A DNA stretch of 64,000 bases from Protea cynaroides (taxonomy: Eukaryota; Streptophyta; Magnoliopsida; Proteales; Proteaceae), in NCBI GenBank assembly GCA_028583415.1, contig CM053269.1, positions 52,937,007 to 53,001,006 of the forward strand, given 5' to 3'. A model generated the notes under the pieces. It ran no database searches and had not been told where the DNA came from. It saw only the letters and a list, made by a program, of their open reading frames with translations. The translations under genes were made by a program, and so were the position numbers. This document shows positions 12,231 through 24,799 of the stretch, piece after piece (the stretch's first letter is position 1; each line of letters opens with the position of its first letter).

Positions 12231-14025
12231 GGATCCTCTCCTCTCCTCCCAGTGGTTTGGGAGGAGGGGCGGCAACCTTGATCCGATTGGCGACACCTGG
12301 AACTAACAACATCCAACGACCTAGATATCGTTGGATCAGGACAGACAAGTTAGACGCTCCCTTCACTGTATCATTTCACCATTTTGAAAACCAAACGAAA
12401 ACAAACCTACGAAATCCCGAAACCAAAGAGAGAAACGAAAACACTTCGTCGATCGAATACTCTAAACTCTGCTTCATCTTCATCTTCATCTCCTCTTTCT
12501 CACTGTATCATTTCACCATTTTGAAACCAAAACAGGAGTCCGTGAAACGAAACAGAGGAGAGGAGAGACAGCTCTGAAAGATCCGAAGAATCCTCCAAGC
12601 ACTACAACCTTTAAGCTCCAAATCTCTGCTTCATCTTCATCTTCATCTCCTCTTTTTCCTTCTCTGGTTCCACCCGTGAAATCAAAGGTCTGAAATCAAA
12701 GGTCTGCACCCAAGGTTGCGAACCCAAATTGGTTTAACGTCCTCCATTCTCCATTCCAAATTGCATTGTTTTGGTTCCCGAATAAAAACTCAATAAACCC
12801 TAGAAACCGGCATGGGCACTCAAGTAAAAGATTGCTCCTTTTTTTTTCATTCAAACCCAGTAGATGGCCTTAAAGTTTGAAAGCAAACTTAACGATTACT
12901 CATGTTGTTTGAAACTACTGCAGTTCCTTAGGAAGTTCTGTACGTCTCAGTAATAAAGAGAGAAGAAAAATCAGAGAAGAAGGAGAACACAAAAATCATA
13001 GAGAAGAAGAAAACGGAATCGTAGAGCCGAAGCTCGTTGCCAAGAATGTTGATCTAAATATGGTTTCGTGAATTAATTGTTGGTCTAAGGAGTTTCGTTT
13101 AGGATTTGGCAGTTTTCTACTTTGTTCCAAGGCTTCATTTCTCTTTGAGCGTTTCCACTGATGACATGGTGGGAGGCAAAAGTTGCCACATACTGAAACA
13201 GAGAAGTCCTAAGATGATGCCATCGAGTATCAATTGGGAAAAGTTCAATTTAGTCTAAGAGAAGCCGAATTTTGACGAGATATCCTCATCACCCAAAGGA
13301 TGTTGAAGATTCATCAATACGTTCCTCAAATTCTGATTTGGTCTCTAATAATTGCATTGCTTATCAACATTTTGTCAGTCCCATCAGTGAACGATTGCGG
13401 TGGACTGCATCGTCAGATTTTTTTTGGTGCGGAGTGCAAATACTAGCAATTGATTGGAACAAGAAGACAGAGTTTGATTTTGGAGAAGGTTTTGGGTTTC
13501 TTTTACTGTGGAGAAATTTAAAAAAAAAAAAGAAAAAGGAAAGAACGAATAGAGGAGAGAAAGAAGCTCTTTCGATTTTTTTTCTTCTTATGTTTTATTT
13601 TCTCATGACATTTGATTGGAAATGGATTCAAACCAGAGCGACAACATCCGGAGAAGAGTGGCAGTGACGCGTTTCCAGCAACAATCTCTAACCGATTATT
13701 GTAGCTTCATCATATTAGATTTCTGGTCTGCTACAATGCCATGCCTTCAATCAGTGGATTACGAGAAGAGGAGATGAAGATGAAGCAGAGCGTAGAGGAT
13801 TCGATGGGCGAAGTGTTTTTGTCTTTCTCTTTGGTTTTTGGATTTTCACGAATTGCTGTTTTCGTTTGGTTTTCAAAATGATGAAATGATACAATGAGGA
13901 GAGTGTCTAAGTTGTCTGTCTTGATCCAACGATATCGTGGCCGTTGCATATTGTCAGTTTTAGGTGTCGTTAATCGGAGCAAGGTTGCCTCCTCCCAAAC
14001 CACTAGGAGGAGAGGATTCTAATCC
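12231..14025. mobile_element. 1.8 kb Mutator-like element with long terminal inverted repeats
   Basis: About 250-290 bp at each end are inverted copies (12231-12490 and 13735-14025). Their translations are parallel, both containing QRPRYRWI and VSFHHFENQTKT on opposite strands. Flanking 9-mers gaagtaact (12222-12230) and aaagtaact (14026-14034) match at 8 of 9. The ends GGATCCTCTCCTCTCCTCCC link it to the small MITE family in the window. The interior (13272-13667) has a 131-codon open frame that I do not recognise. Confidence 0.8.
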
Positions 14026-14179
14026 AAAGTAACTTAAGCATTGAAGTAACTCCTGGCTATCAAACCCGTCAAATTTCTCTTTTCTTTATGTGTCGATAAC
14101 AGGTCTTGAAATTTTTTTTCGATTTTTTTTCGATTTTTTCCCCAAGGTGTTGGGGAGGCGGGGTTTCCAAGCGGCCCGC

Positions 14180-14202
14180 GGGGGGGGGGGGGGGGGGGGG
14201 GG
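14180..14202. repeat. poly-G run of 23
   Basis: An uninterrupted G run inside a G-rich stretch, in otherwise AT-rich DNA. Such runs are prone to length error. Confidence 0.9.
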
Positions 14203-15362
14203 AGAGGGGGCGGTTATTGGTATCATTTTTCCCCCAAGATATTCTCCAAGACTGACGAATCTGTCCCGTGATTCCCCTCATGCCGAGTCTTAACAAAACT
14301 AATCAGTAGCAGGACTGGAGAATCACAATCTCAGTACCATTATTCACGGACGCCAGCTAGCAGCTGATGTGGGGAGATACTGTTTTCTATTGATTACCAG
14401 ACAATATGTCTTTTTCCCTACTAAACCGTACAGGCTTCTCCCAGTTATACCCTACAGCCCTCTCCCTAGTCTACCGTATAGTTCCTTATTCTACCGTACA
14501 GCCTTCTCCATAGTCTACCGTTTAGGGTCGTTTCTGATGGGACCTTGGATTTTCAAATTCATCCTTGGCAATCAATACCCAACTCAACCGATCCAATTCT
14601 TAGCACTTTCCTTTAAAACTAAGTTGGTTAATAACCACTTTTGACCGAGACCCAACTCAACCGAAAAGTCTGAAATGTACTACCAAGACCCAATTCTTAG
14701 CACTTGTTGCCTTTACAACTAACTTATTTTCTTAGCACTTGTAGCCTTTACAACTAACTAAGTTGCCCCCATCCTCTTGACCAGAGCTGTCAGAGCCTGT
14801 TACAATCCTTCTACAAAAATACACAGATCAGGTCGCGCGCGCAACAGGGCGTTTAGGCAGGTATCTTATTGAGAAGTTTGTTTCATATCAATCTCGTATT
14901 TATCCATCTTCTTATAGTTGCATTGTTTCTTATGTTTTCAGTATTTCTACTTCTCATCGTATGTTTTTAGCCTAACTGAACCTGTAAGACGCAGACTTTT
15001 ATGCGGAAGATATTGCATTGAAGTATTTCGATTAATTTTGTTGGGTAGAGGCCTGGTTTTGTAATTAACTTGTCTTTAGTCAATACTGATATGCCTATAG
15101 ACGAGTGGAGCATTTGGATTATCTTTTTAGTAGAGGAAAAAAAAATGTGTTCCTTCTGATTCTTCTTTTAGCATGTAAATTTGTTATGATCTGCCGACTG
15201 AGAGTAATCTACTGAATATCTTTGGAGGAACTCTTACCCGAGTTCTTGCTTAGGGAGGTTTGGAAGGAGAGGGGCAAGAGAAGCTACGACATATATTTCC
15301 AGCAAGTTATGGAGGATGTGTTTAATAGAAATCATGAACAAATCCCTTTTAAGAGATGCCTA

Positions 15363-15363
<1 letters not shown>

Positions 15364-15396
<33 letters not shown>
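15364..15396. repeat. GA microsatellite
   Basis: Pure GA dinucleotides; no gene around it is recognised. Confidence 0.95.
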
Positions 15397-15400
<4 letters not shown>

Positions 15401-15895
15401 CCTCGGTCCTGGCAATTGCAATCCTTATCCAACACCAGAGACCCTTTATCTGTTGTGTTGTGAATCTTGTGATGAGTGGGAGTTTGGGAAAAAGATAGTG
15501 TCAAGTTCATGGAGTTTACTCAAGTTTGCTTGATTCCAAATCTTAAAATAAATTCCAGTTGCTTTGTTCCACTCTGGACCTCTTCGGTGCCTTGTCTTGC
15601 CGCCATGATTTGTGGAGTAAGGATATCCCTGATCCTTGAGGCATTAGAGCATCTGTCCCGAAGACACAGTACCCACAAATAGAACAAGCACATGAGGCCC
15701 AATCATGTGTAAGTGGGAATATATGCTCTGTAGGTGGAATGAAGAGGACTTTTTTCTTGGTAAGTGAATGAAGAGGACTTATTTGTTGTTGGATCCTCCC
15801 ACAAGGAAGTCATCAGAGGTATGGGATCCACACGTCCTTTTCTCCCTCTCTCAAGGGGCCCATTAATGTCATTGGGGATCGCCTCTCATTCTAAC

Positions 15896-16049
15896 ATATA
15901 GAAATCCTCTTCAGCGGTAGTCTTGACTGTCGAGGTGATCCAACAGCTAGAATTCATTCAGTTCATATACCGATGTATTAGTATATGCGCCAACTGAACT
16001 CCAACGCGCTGTTGGATCAATCGACAGCCGCAAGAGAGGATTTGAATCC
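15896..16049. mobile_element. Mutator-type MITE, 154 bp
   Basis: A hairpin element with ends AGAAATCCTCTTCAGCGG and CCGCAAGAGAGGATTTGAAT. The 9-bp duplication cattctaac is exact on both sides (15887-15895 and 16050-16058). Confidence 0.85.
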
Positions 16050-16425
16050 CATTCTAACCCTTTATAAGAAAGGGAGATGCTGTTCCCAGCCTAGGCTCAG
16101 TCCCACCTTGATTGAATAGGGTTGGGTTGGGTTGACCTTGATAATTCTAGTTTCTACAAACCAAGCTCTGTAATTTCGTTGAAAACCTTATGTGCATCGC
16201 TTAGCTCGCCACATCTTGCATACATAGAAACCCAAGAGTTCCTGGTATGGAAATCAAAGTCCCTCCTACCTCGCAGCTTGTTTAAGGTCTTTTTCTTCTT
16301 TTTTGTGCAACTGGTTGTGGTTTACATACGATAGGGAATTTTGATGTAGCCGGTGAAGCTCAAGTACGATTTTACCACTTGGGTTTTGGTTACAACGAGA
16401 TTTACTCAAGCATTGACATGAGATC

Positions 16426-17224
16426 TGTTAGGGGAAAATAATAGTAGATACGAAATATGGCCGTTGGAAGGGAACTTAGGATGATCCTTGGGAGAGGGAC
16501 ACGTGGCGTACATCCAAGGGATGATGTATGAAAAGAAAGAAATGACGAAAAATGTCAAAAGGATCTCATGTTCGACCCCCTATGCCGACTCAGATAAGAT
16601 GTGACAGATTTATGTGAGTTGTTGGGCCATTAATGGTTTGTCATTAGTACTCATAAATACTGACAACAACCATCAATGCAAGGTATGCTGATTTGACCAG
16701 CCACGTCACCATATCATGGACCGAATCAGCATGAAGCCAGACCCTTACTTGGTAAAAGTGCCAGGATAGAAACAGGCATCAGAAGGTATGGGAGATATAA
16801 TTCAAAAAGGGGGTCGAAGAAGATCAAGGGGGATCGTAAGCGGCTGACAGGACGTCCTAGCACTGTCCTAGGGGGTCGTAGCCGTGCGAACCTACTATTC
16901 TCTTTGTAGCTGATGATTGAAATAGTGATAGGTATGGAGGAACTTGCTGAGGAAGTCTCCTATTGAACCTATATATGTAATAAGAGGACATGAATAAAAG
17001 GGACCGGGATTTTCTCCATCACCAAGAAAAACTTCTCATCTTTGAGTTTGGTACAACTATTGTCTTCTATTTTTCTTTTGGTTCCTATCTCAGCGGAAGG
17101 GAAGATTGTTACAGTTTGGCAGTATCTCGGGGAACCCTTATTTTTGAAGGAACTCCAATGTTTCACTGAGAATTTCATATTGTATGTCTTGAGAAATCTA
17201 GTCTAACGGATTCCATCAACAACA
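16426..17224 (+). mobile_element. 0.8 kb solo LTR, plus orientation
   Basis: Begins TGTTAGGGGAAAATAATAG and ends CATCAACAACA. The 5-bp flanks agatc (16421-16425) and agatc (17225-17229) are identical, proving the borders. It belongs to the same family as 9013-9816. Confidence 0.92.
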
Positions 17225-17336
17225 AGATCTAAAGGATATATGACTTTAAAAATTTTCTTTTTATTTATCTCAAAAGTTATGTCAAATGATGATTCACGGA
17301 GGTTCGTTTTTCAATTTCATATCAACTGTTAGCAAG

Positions 17337-17371
<35 letters not shown>

Positions 17372-18179
17372 CAGATTAACCCGAAGGAAGAATCTCCAAA
17401 ATTATAGTAATTTCATAGTTTTAATTAATCCTTTGAGAAGTCCTCATAATAACTAATTCAACAGGAATCTATTTTTTCTCATTTAAAGTCATTGTAGGGA
17501 TAAATAACCAATTCAACATGATCTTGTGGAACAATGCCGTTGCTCGATCGAAAACTGAGAAGAAGGGAAAAGGCAATCTGTCACACCCCAATTCTACACC
17601 AACCAGAATGGTGTGATAAACCGTCTATGATCCAACGGTTCAACCAGGATCTCGAATAGGCTGTGTCCTTTTGCTTAAACCATACACATCCACAACCATA
17701 ATCAAAGTAAATAAACAATAGCGAAAGTTTTTAATATTAGTATCTAACAGTAATATCATAAATAAAGTATCCAATTATCTCAAATAACTGAAGACATAAA
17801 ATAAAATAAATTAATCAATTACATGTTCTGAATAATCCGATAAATAAATCTTATCAAAGACACATGAGTTGCACTTGCACGACGAATCATGCAACTCCAT
17901 CATAGCTTCTGTATCCATCGTCGTAATATACCCGTACATTGGAGCATTCATATAATCTTCTACTGTCGGACCTGCATCATCAACTAAAAATATTCGACGT
18001 CGAAAGGGTGAGCACACATCATGGCTCAGTGAGCAAACAAAATAATGCAACAAACATATGCATGCATTCAATTCATATCTTTGGTCTGGTTTATAAGTTT
18101 ACAATGTGCAATAGAAAGGATTGGTGGCCATCGCACCTCTATATACGAGTGTGTGAAGCCGCCCAATGGATCAAACACC

Positions 18180-18600
18180 ATTTTCGTCCCACATGCACCC
18201 ATCAGGGAATAGAGATAGAGCTAAAGTGTCCGGATCAAACACCGCATGACACTTCCCCTGATGCCCTACTCATACCAACACGTAAGCCCCTATTGGCGAG
18301 GGCTTGCAAACTGGGCTCGCAACTAACCAATCTTAATGTCAAACAGTGTATCCAAGGCCTTACCCCAACATCCCTCAATACGTCCATAGAGATAGAGCTA
18401 AGGCCCCCCGACAGAGTCAGAGACGACACGGTCCGAGACCACCTCCCCTGATGCCCTACGACGTAATAGTTCTGCTAAGGTAATGGCGATACGACGATGT
18501 CAGTGGACAAGACTTGAGTAGAGATAGAGCTAGAGTCTGGTGACCAGGATGAACCACAGTGTCACGTCCTCCCCCTGATGCTCCACTCGCATCAAGTACA
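18180..18600. repeat. internal LTR subrepeats
   Basis: Three degenerate units of about 120-170 bp each contain GAGATAGAGCTA followed by CCCCTGATGC. Equivalent units in opposite orientation (TAGCTCTATCTCTAT, TATCAGGGGGAGGA) lie at about 25980-26250 in the other LTR. Confidence 0.65.
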
Positions 18601-18949
18601 CTAACCACACACATACATTCACATGCCTATTCCTAGCATCATCATCATCATCATGTTATAAATAAACAGAATTAAATATGCATGAACAGTAATAATAGGA
18701 ATATTAGATGACATATGAGATGCACATTACAAGCATACACGTATAGAATCAGTCATGGCATTGGACTCAATAAATAAAAAGATTTTATTATTAACCAATT
18801 AATTTAGGTTTTGTTCCCTCACCTTTGGTCGATAATAAATCCTCGTTTAAGCTTTGTAATTCACTCTTAGACTACTTGGAAACCTAACAAATTTATAGAT
18901 TTAAATTAAAATTTATTTCCAGCAATTTAAACCAATAGAAACTGAGGGG

Positions 18950-19760
18950 TCGCAGGTGTGGCAACACCTGTGGTCTCAGTTTCTGCGACCACAGGGCGTG
19001 TGGTTGCAAGGTGTGGTCGCATATCCTGCGACCACACATGCGACCACACCCTCCCTGGAAACTTCCCGAGGGTGTGTGGTCGAATATGTGTGTCTCGTGT
19101 GGTCGCACATCATGCGACCACACGTGTGATCGTCGACCTTTCACTCTCAACTCCAATTCCTTCATGCTTAGATTCCTTGGGTTATCATTATGGTTCTTCC
19201 TATGATTGTTCTATGGCTCAGAATTAGTATTTTTATACAGAATCCACATCCACATAAATTCCCTCCATGGATTCTCTTGGAATTTGTCCATGGATTGATG
19301 ATTTGGGTTTCACCTAAATCTTATCTCTTTCATGAACTATTCCAGACTCTCAATTGACATGGGGAATGTTCCATACCTTAAACTTGTTGAAGATTCAGAG
19401 GTTTTCTCTGAATTTTCCCTTCTTAGTCTTCCTCTTCAATTCTCCTTCTCTTCCTTCTCTTCTCTTTCTCTCACTTTTAGTTTGAGTTCTAAAAAGGTGA
19501 AAGAGGCTAAGGGACGTTCTATTTATAGAGGAAAATCCTCCATAATAAGCCCTACTGAGTTTAGGAAAGAACCCCCTTCGGATTAGGAAGGTTTCCTAAA
19601 CTCGGTTCTATTTGGGTTCCGTGTGGTCGGAGGTGGGGTCGCAGAACCCGTCGACTACACCCTCTGAAACATGCGACCACACGACCTAAATTCCCGTGGT
19701 TACATTATTTTGAGGTGTGGTCGATCACACCTGTTTAGGTATGCGACCACATGCTCATAA
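18950..19760. repeat. cluster of palindromic TGCGACCACAC / GTGTGGTCGCA motifs
   Basis: At least ten copies of GCGACCACA or its complement occur in two groups (18960-19135 and 19620-19755), alternating in strand so that neighbouring copies form palindromes. They lie near the transcription-start side of the solo LTR. Confidence 0.75.
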
Positions 19761-20383
19761 TTGACTATTTTTGGGTTAAATTTCATACCTGATCTTATGA
19801 TTTCTTCATGCACTTGGTCCACTTGGCCCGACCATGATAGGAAGACCTGATACAAGGTGGTAAAACCAGTTAACTCGATACGGGTATTACACAATCATTC
19901 CGGTGTTTGTCATGTCAATTTAAGATGAGACTACTATAATCGTATGAATCCACCATATACAATGAGAGTTATGGGTTTAGATCTTATTCAGTCGTCAGAA
20001 GAATTCACTTGATGTATATATCAAGGAAAAATTTCACGTAAATCCCAAGAAGTATTGCTAACATCATCTACCACCCACAGGTTTGGAAAATCATCAACCA
20101 CACCCACTTAACTGACGAAAATCACTTAAAATGTTGATAGACATTTATACCCTTCATATTATAAATTGAAAATTTTAATAATTAGGTAAAAGTACTAGTT
20201 TGACCGTCTATTGAAAAAGAACAATCGCCCAAGGGATGCGGAAGGATTCCCTTCACTCCAACCAACAAGCTCTGCTTCTGTTTTTTGTTCTGATTTCTCC
20301 GGCACACTTGGTGATCTTCTTCTTTTACAATTAGACAGAGAGATTTCGTGAGATTCTTCTTCTTCCCACTTTACTGATAGATG

Positions 20384-20767
20384 TTGAAGGGACTGATTAA
20401 ATTATAGATAAAAGCAGTGTGTCTGCAACTCTCGCTAGCAATGCTGGTGATGTGAAACTCGTGCTTCCATGACCGATGCCACGGTTGTCAATGGTCCTAG
20501 TTTAAATGGTCTCGCTCTTTCCCTCGAGAAGCCGGCTCCTTCATCATAGATTACAACATCACCAAAAAGGTAAACTGTTAGACTTGCAACTTGCGCTTAT
20601 CAAGGAAGAAAACTAGGTTTTTTCATGACCATGTCAGTGTTTTACATTTCCTCTTTGTTTCTTTCCTTTCCCGCGCGTAGAATGCTAGGTTTCAGTTCAT
20701 AAACACGATCAAAGTTTCGGATAAACCTTTGAAACTAACATACATTCATGGGCTTGGTGATAAGTGG
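20384..20767 (+). pseudogene. OEP24-like: fragment of a chloroplast outer envelope pore protein 24 (OEP24) gene, with intron
   Basis: The first exon part (20384-20569) reads DKSSVSATLASNAGDVKL, then ASMTDATVVNGPSLNGLAL, then SLEKP, with small indels (near 20461 and 20534) that shift frame. A GT donor follows at 20570 and an AG acceptor at 20679-20680. The second exon part (20681-20767) reads RFQFINTIKVSDKPLKLTYI then HGLGDK. This order and wording match the N-terminal third of OEP24, a beta-barrel solute channel of the plastid outer envelope. Retention of the intron shows DNA-level capture. The fragment stops where a hAT-like end (tagggatgtaaac) begins. It lies inside the TIR element and cannot encode a functional protein. 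Confidence 0.8.
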
Positions 20768-21617
20768 TAGGGATGTAAACAGATTGAATTAGTATCGGAT
20801 ACATCACTATCCAAGTTCGAATCCAATTATCATAACTAACATCCGAATTCGAATTCACGGATGTCTAAAATAATATTGTGAATTCGAATTCAACAACAGT
20901 CTCGGATTTTCGAATAACATCCAATTCGAATTTGATTACGGTCACTTGAGAAAACCCTCGAATACGTCACTAACTTTCATAGCAGAAACTCGAAGAACAA
21001 ACCTTTACTAGTTCAGATTGTGATCTCGAAACTAAGATGACAATAGATCTCACTTTAGACTTAACAATTCCAGAACGATTTTAGATCTCGAACTTAGATC
21101 TCAAATAACTTCGAAACTCTGCTTTAGATCTTCGACCACTTGCTCAACACTTACTGTGAATCAATCCGTTTATGCTCTATATGTGCTTGCAGGAAACAGG
21201 TTCTTTTCCTCATCTTCATCATCAAAATCGGTGTTAATGGTGCAGAAATTTCTAGAGCCATCAAGGCATCAATGAAGCTATAAGGTTTTGAAGCGTCTTC
21301 GGCATCTTCCTTTCTCACTGTTTCTTCTTCTCCATCTTCTTCTTATATGTCTTCTCCTTCATCTTCTTCGGAAACCCCTGCATCTGTGGTATTTACTTGT
21401 TAATGACGGTTGTTGTTGTTCTTCTTCTTCTCCATTTCATGGATCACTGATGGTTCTCAAACCGATACAGAAGATTCACATATGGTGCAGAACATTGTAG
21501 CAAGAAGTTGCAAGATGGATCCTCCTCCGCAGAGAGGTCACAACCCTCTTCCATCCATCATCTTCTACATTTACGAAACTGAACTTTCTCAAGTCTCAAT
21601 GTTCTCTACGTTGAGAC

Positions 21618-22325
21618 TAGGGCCCCGTTTGATAACACTCCAGCTCCTTACATTTTAGCTTCGGAGTTAATCCGGAGTAGAATGACGATTGATAAACACG
21701 GTTCAAGTTTTGACTCCCATGAAGTGAACCGCTCCAAAAATGTTTATGGGAGTTAAAAAATTGGAGTTAAAAAAACTTACTTCTCTTGCTCCGGAACTAT
21801 TACCACTATCGACTACCATCACCACCACCACTGGCACTGCCATCACCACCACCACCCCTCCACCGCCACTATCCCCACCACCACCACCCTCCACCCACCA
21901 CCACTACCACCACCCTTTACCCACCACCATTACCACCACCCTTTACCCACCACCTACCACTACTGCCGCCACCACCTACTACCACCATCGCCACCACACC
22001 TACCACCACTGCCGCCACCCACCGTCACCACCTACCACCATTGCCGTCACCCACCGCCACCGCCACCACCACCCGCCACCACTACAGCCACCACCCATCC
22101 TCACTGCCACCACGACCACCCACCGACCAAGACTACTACCACCCCCCCCAACAGCCACCAACACCACCACCACCAAACAACATTCTGAAAGCATAGTCTT
22201 TTGATTTTGAAGCAGTGTTATCAAACATTATTCTACTCCAAAATCCTGACTCTTGAGAAAAAGTGAAAAACGATTTCAAATCAGAAGTAACTCCATAAGA
22301 ACTAGAGTGTTTTCAAACGGCCTTA
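21618..22325. mobile_element. hAT-type MITE containing a CAC/ACC repeat array
   Basis: The left end TAGGGCCCCGTTTGATAAC and the reverse complement of the right end (TAAGGCCGTTTGAAAACAC) are related terminal repeats of about 25 bp. The middle is taken up by the triplet array at 21803-22180. No clear 8-bp duplication remains. It sits inside the larger TIR element. Confidence 0.5.
21803..22180. repeat. degenerate CAC/ACC (His/Thr/Pro) triplet array
   Basis: About 380 bp made almost only of ACC, CAC, CCA and ATC triplets. It opens reading frames rich in Thr, Pro and His on the plus strand and Gly and Val on the minus strand; these are composition artefacts, not genes. Confidence 0.85.
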
Positions 22326-24799
22326 GAAGACCTTAGAATTAGAAATGAAGTAACGAGGGTGATTTTCCATATTATTATAATAAAGAAAATAATAAACAAA
22401 GAGAAACAGCTGTCTCCCACTTTCTTTACTTTTGGTTATCCTACTAGTCCTACACTATAATAATGGAGCGGATTAGCTCCGTTTGAATGCTGTTTGGATT
22501 CGGCTCCAGCTCCGCGTTAAATTATCCGAATTCACATCCGAATCCGTTTGTTTGGATACAGATTCCCTTAAACGGTTGTGGATTCAAATCGGCTCTGGAT
22601 TTTCTATTATCCATTTACATCTTTAATAAACGGATGATTCTAAACTTCTTTAGTTTTGAAAGGACGGTCCCAATCAGTATTTGGTTTATCCTCGTCTAAT
22701 TATCATGGCTTCAGGCAAAAGAAAGAGAGATTTGAGGTCCTCTATATTCTGTTCTGGAACCCAACGTAACCTTTCTGATTTCGCAATGCCCCTTCTCTCT
22801 GTCAATGGTAATACCATCAACGATGGTGGTCGCCTATGTATTGAATTCGAGTGCTACCAATTTGTTTAAGAGTGCCGAAAAGATGATCGAAACTTCTGGA
22901 CTGGTCACGACTGATCGGACAATATGAGGAAAAACATACCAAACCCCCTTCTGCTCTGGTTTTCTAAAAAAAAAAAACAAGTTTCAGAATGATGTAATGT
23001 TTACTAGGGAGAGGGAAATCAGGAATCATGAGAGCAGATTGAGCAGATTTGTTAGGAACTCCTAAATCACATCTCCAGGAATTGTAATGTTTACACGTGA
23101 CACTCATATGGTGCAGAAGGACTCAAGAACAAGATACAGATCCCACCAAAATCTGCTAGAGCCTGAGTATTGCCCCACCGTGGAAGACATTAATCCGCAG
23201 GCTCTGTTCAATATTGTATGAACCGGTCCAATAGAAGCCTTGAGCTTTCTGGTATTCTGGTTGTGTCTTCGATTCTTAATCTGTGTATGAAGTTTGGGAA
23301 GACGGTTGAAGGTTGAGAGTCTTCAATGGGATTCCAAACCCTTCCTCTTGCTTTTCGACTACTCAATCAGGTTATATGGTTAAAAAAAAAAGCTAACACC
23401 GGCAGACGAAAGAAAGATTCTCAGGGTTTTCCCTATTTGTCACCAATATTTCTGAATTCGTCCCTATGGTGCTCGCGTCTAGTCGCCGGCAGCCGCAGGA
23501 ACCTCCTTCGATGCATGTTGATGAGGTTCTGGTAAAATCTCGATCATAATTTGACGACCATGGCTCTTGGTACGGTGACATCTCAATTACAATTCTGGCG
23601 GTATTATGTGATTTGTTTCCTCTAGGTCACGATTCGTACGGTGCTATTTCTATTTTCTCGGGCGGCGTTGCTATTTTGTTTGTGAGTAAAAGTAAAATAG
23701 ATTCAATACACTATTTGCGACTCACTCTGATTTCTGTAATAAATCAATTCCATAGATTAAGCTTTTTTTTCGATTTACAAAAAAAAATGAATCTATGTGA
23801 AGGAACAAAGTTTTGTTGCAGAGTTACAGGGAAAAATGATCTTTTACTTTTAAAGGTATCTTTATACATGAAAAATTCTATTTTAACTGACATCAACATT
23901 TAACAGGACTCTGTTAACAGGGTGGGCCTCTTTGATTAATGGGGCAAAGATAATGGGTGGTAGTTGATAATTTTTCAAATGTGTTGGTGGTAGATGATGT
24001 TAGCAATACTTCTTGGGGTCTACGTAAAAATTTTTCATATATTAATACATCAGTATGCATGTCAGGTATACTCTAGTCGCTAAATCACAGATGGAGAAAC
24101 TGAGAAACTGAACAACCTGGAACAGGGGACAAAAGCAATCTCTGGAAACACGTTATTTGTGGAGAATGCCCCCTGGAGGAAGCTCATTGCAAGGAAATGG
24201 AAGTGGGCGTGTACTTTCAATGGTTTAATGGTAAGACATATCTATTGTATGAAATAGGAGCGACGTTTCCAATTTTTCATAGATTAAACGAAAATGCATT
24301 CCTTTCCTATTTTTAGCAATTCTAGTTTTGTTTAGTTATCTTCTTTGTCTAAAAATAGGTCTTCTTAATCTATTTTGGCGGATACTCAAAAATGGGGTCC
24401 CCCTGTTGGGGGTTTGCGCGTTACAGGTTTTTTTAAGAATTATCTTAACATTTAAAATTGTCTTGTGGTTTTTCTTTCCAATATTGATGGTTTTTTTTAT
24501 ATTAAATTAGTGTATTCTGTTATGATTGATTTTGTTGGGTTGTGTTTTGTATTCTGTGAGGTCTATATAGTTATTGGAGTTGTATTTATAATTTGGGTTT
24601 GGGTCCATTACATGTACAAGAGTCAGTTTGTAATTACGTAGGTTAGGGTTTCTGGGGAGCCTATGTAAGACCTGCACTCTGGAAACCCGGTCTAACCTAT
24701 GTTTCGCACCGTGACAGGTCTTCCAACCATAATCGGACTAGAAGACGAGGCCGGGTAACTAACCATGACATCTAGGTATGAGAAATGAATATTTTAAAA

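Larger units (their letters stand above)
14035..15886. other. intergenic, no gene recognised
   Basis: Poly-G run, repeated CTACCGTATAG-like motifs (14440-14525), a direct repeat of about 33 bp containing CCTTTACAACTAACT (about 14700-14760), and an unassigned 103-codon frame (15222-15533) interrupted by the GA microsatellite. Confidence 0.5.
17579..19891 (-). mobile_element. 2.3 kb solo LTR (same family as the nested element)
   Basis: Read on the minus strand it starts TGTAATACCCG (19891) and ends GGGGTGTGACA (17579). The 5-bp flanks caatc (17574-17578) and caatc (19892-19896) are identical, a perfect target duplication, so the borders are certain and the element is a solo LTR. It shares the region around 17800-17950 and the GATAGAGCTA-containing subrepeats with the LTR at 24664-26940. 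Confidence 0.9.
20026..24037. mobile_element. 4.0 kb TIR element carrying gene fragments (Pack-MULE-like)
   Basis: The ends form inverted repeats of roughly 95 bp. The left end (20026-20120) and the reverse complement of the right end (about 23945-24037) share AAGAAGTATTGCTAACATCA and the following TCTACCACC. Flanking 9-mers tatatcaag (20017-20025) and tatattaat (24038-24046) match at 7 of 9, as expected for an old Mutator-type 9-bp target duplication. No transposase is visible. The interior holds an OEP24 fragment with its intron, later hAT-type insertions, and gene-like stretches I could not identify (22705-23535). Element type is inferred from long TIRs, the 9-bp duplication and captured gene DNA. 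Confidence 0.7.

Noticed and set aside
15222..15533. 103-codon frame
   Set aside because: Interrupted by a GA microsatellite and matches no family I know.
21703..22224. Long Thr/Pro/His and Gly/Val frames
   Set aside because: Product of the CAC/ACC triplet array.
20767..22626. A single 1.9 kb hAT element between tagggatgtaaac and ccatttacatct
   Set aside because: Ends match over only about 8 bp and no 8-bp duplication is present; two separate remnants fit as well.
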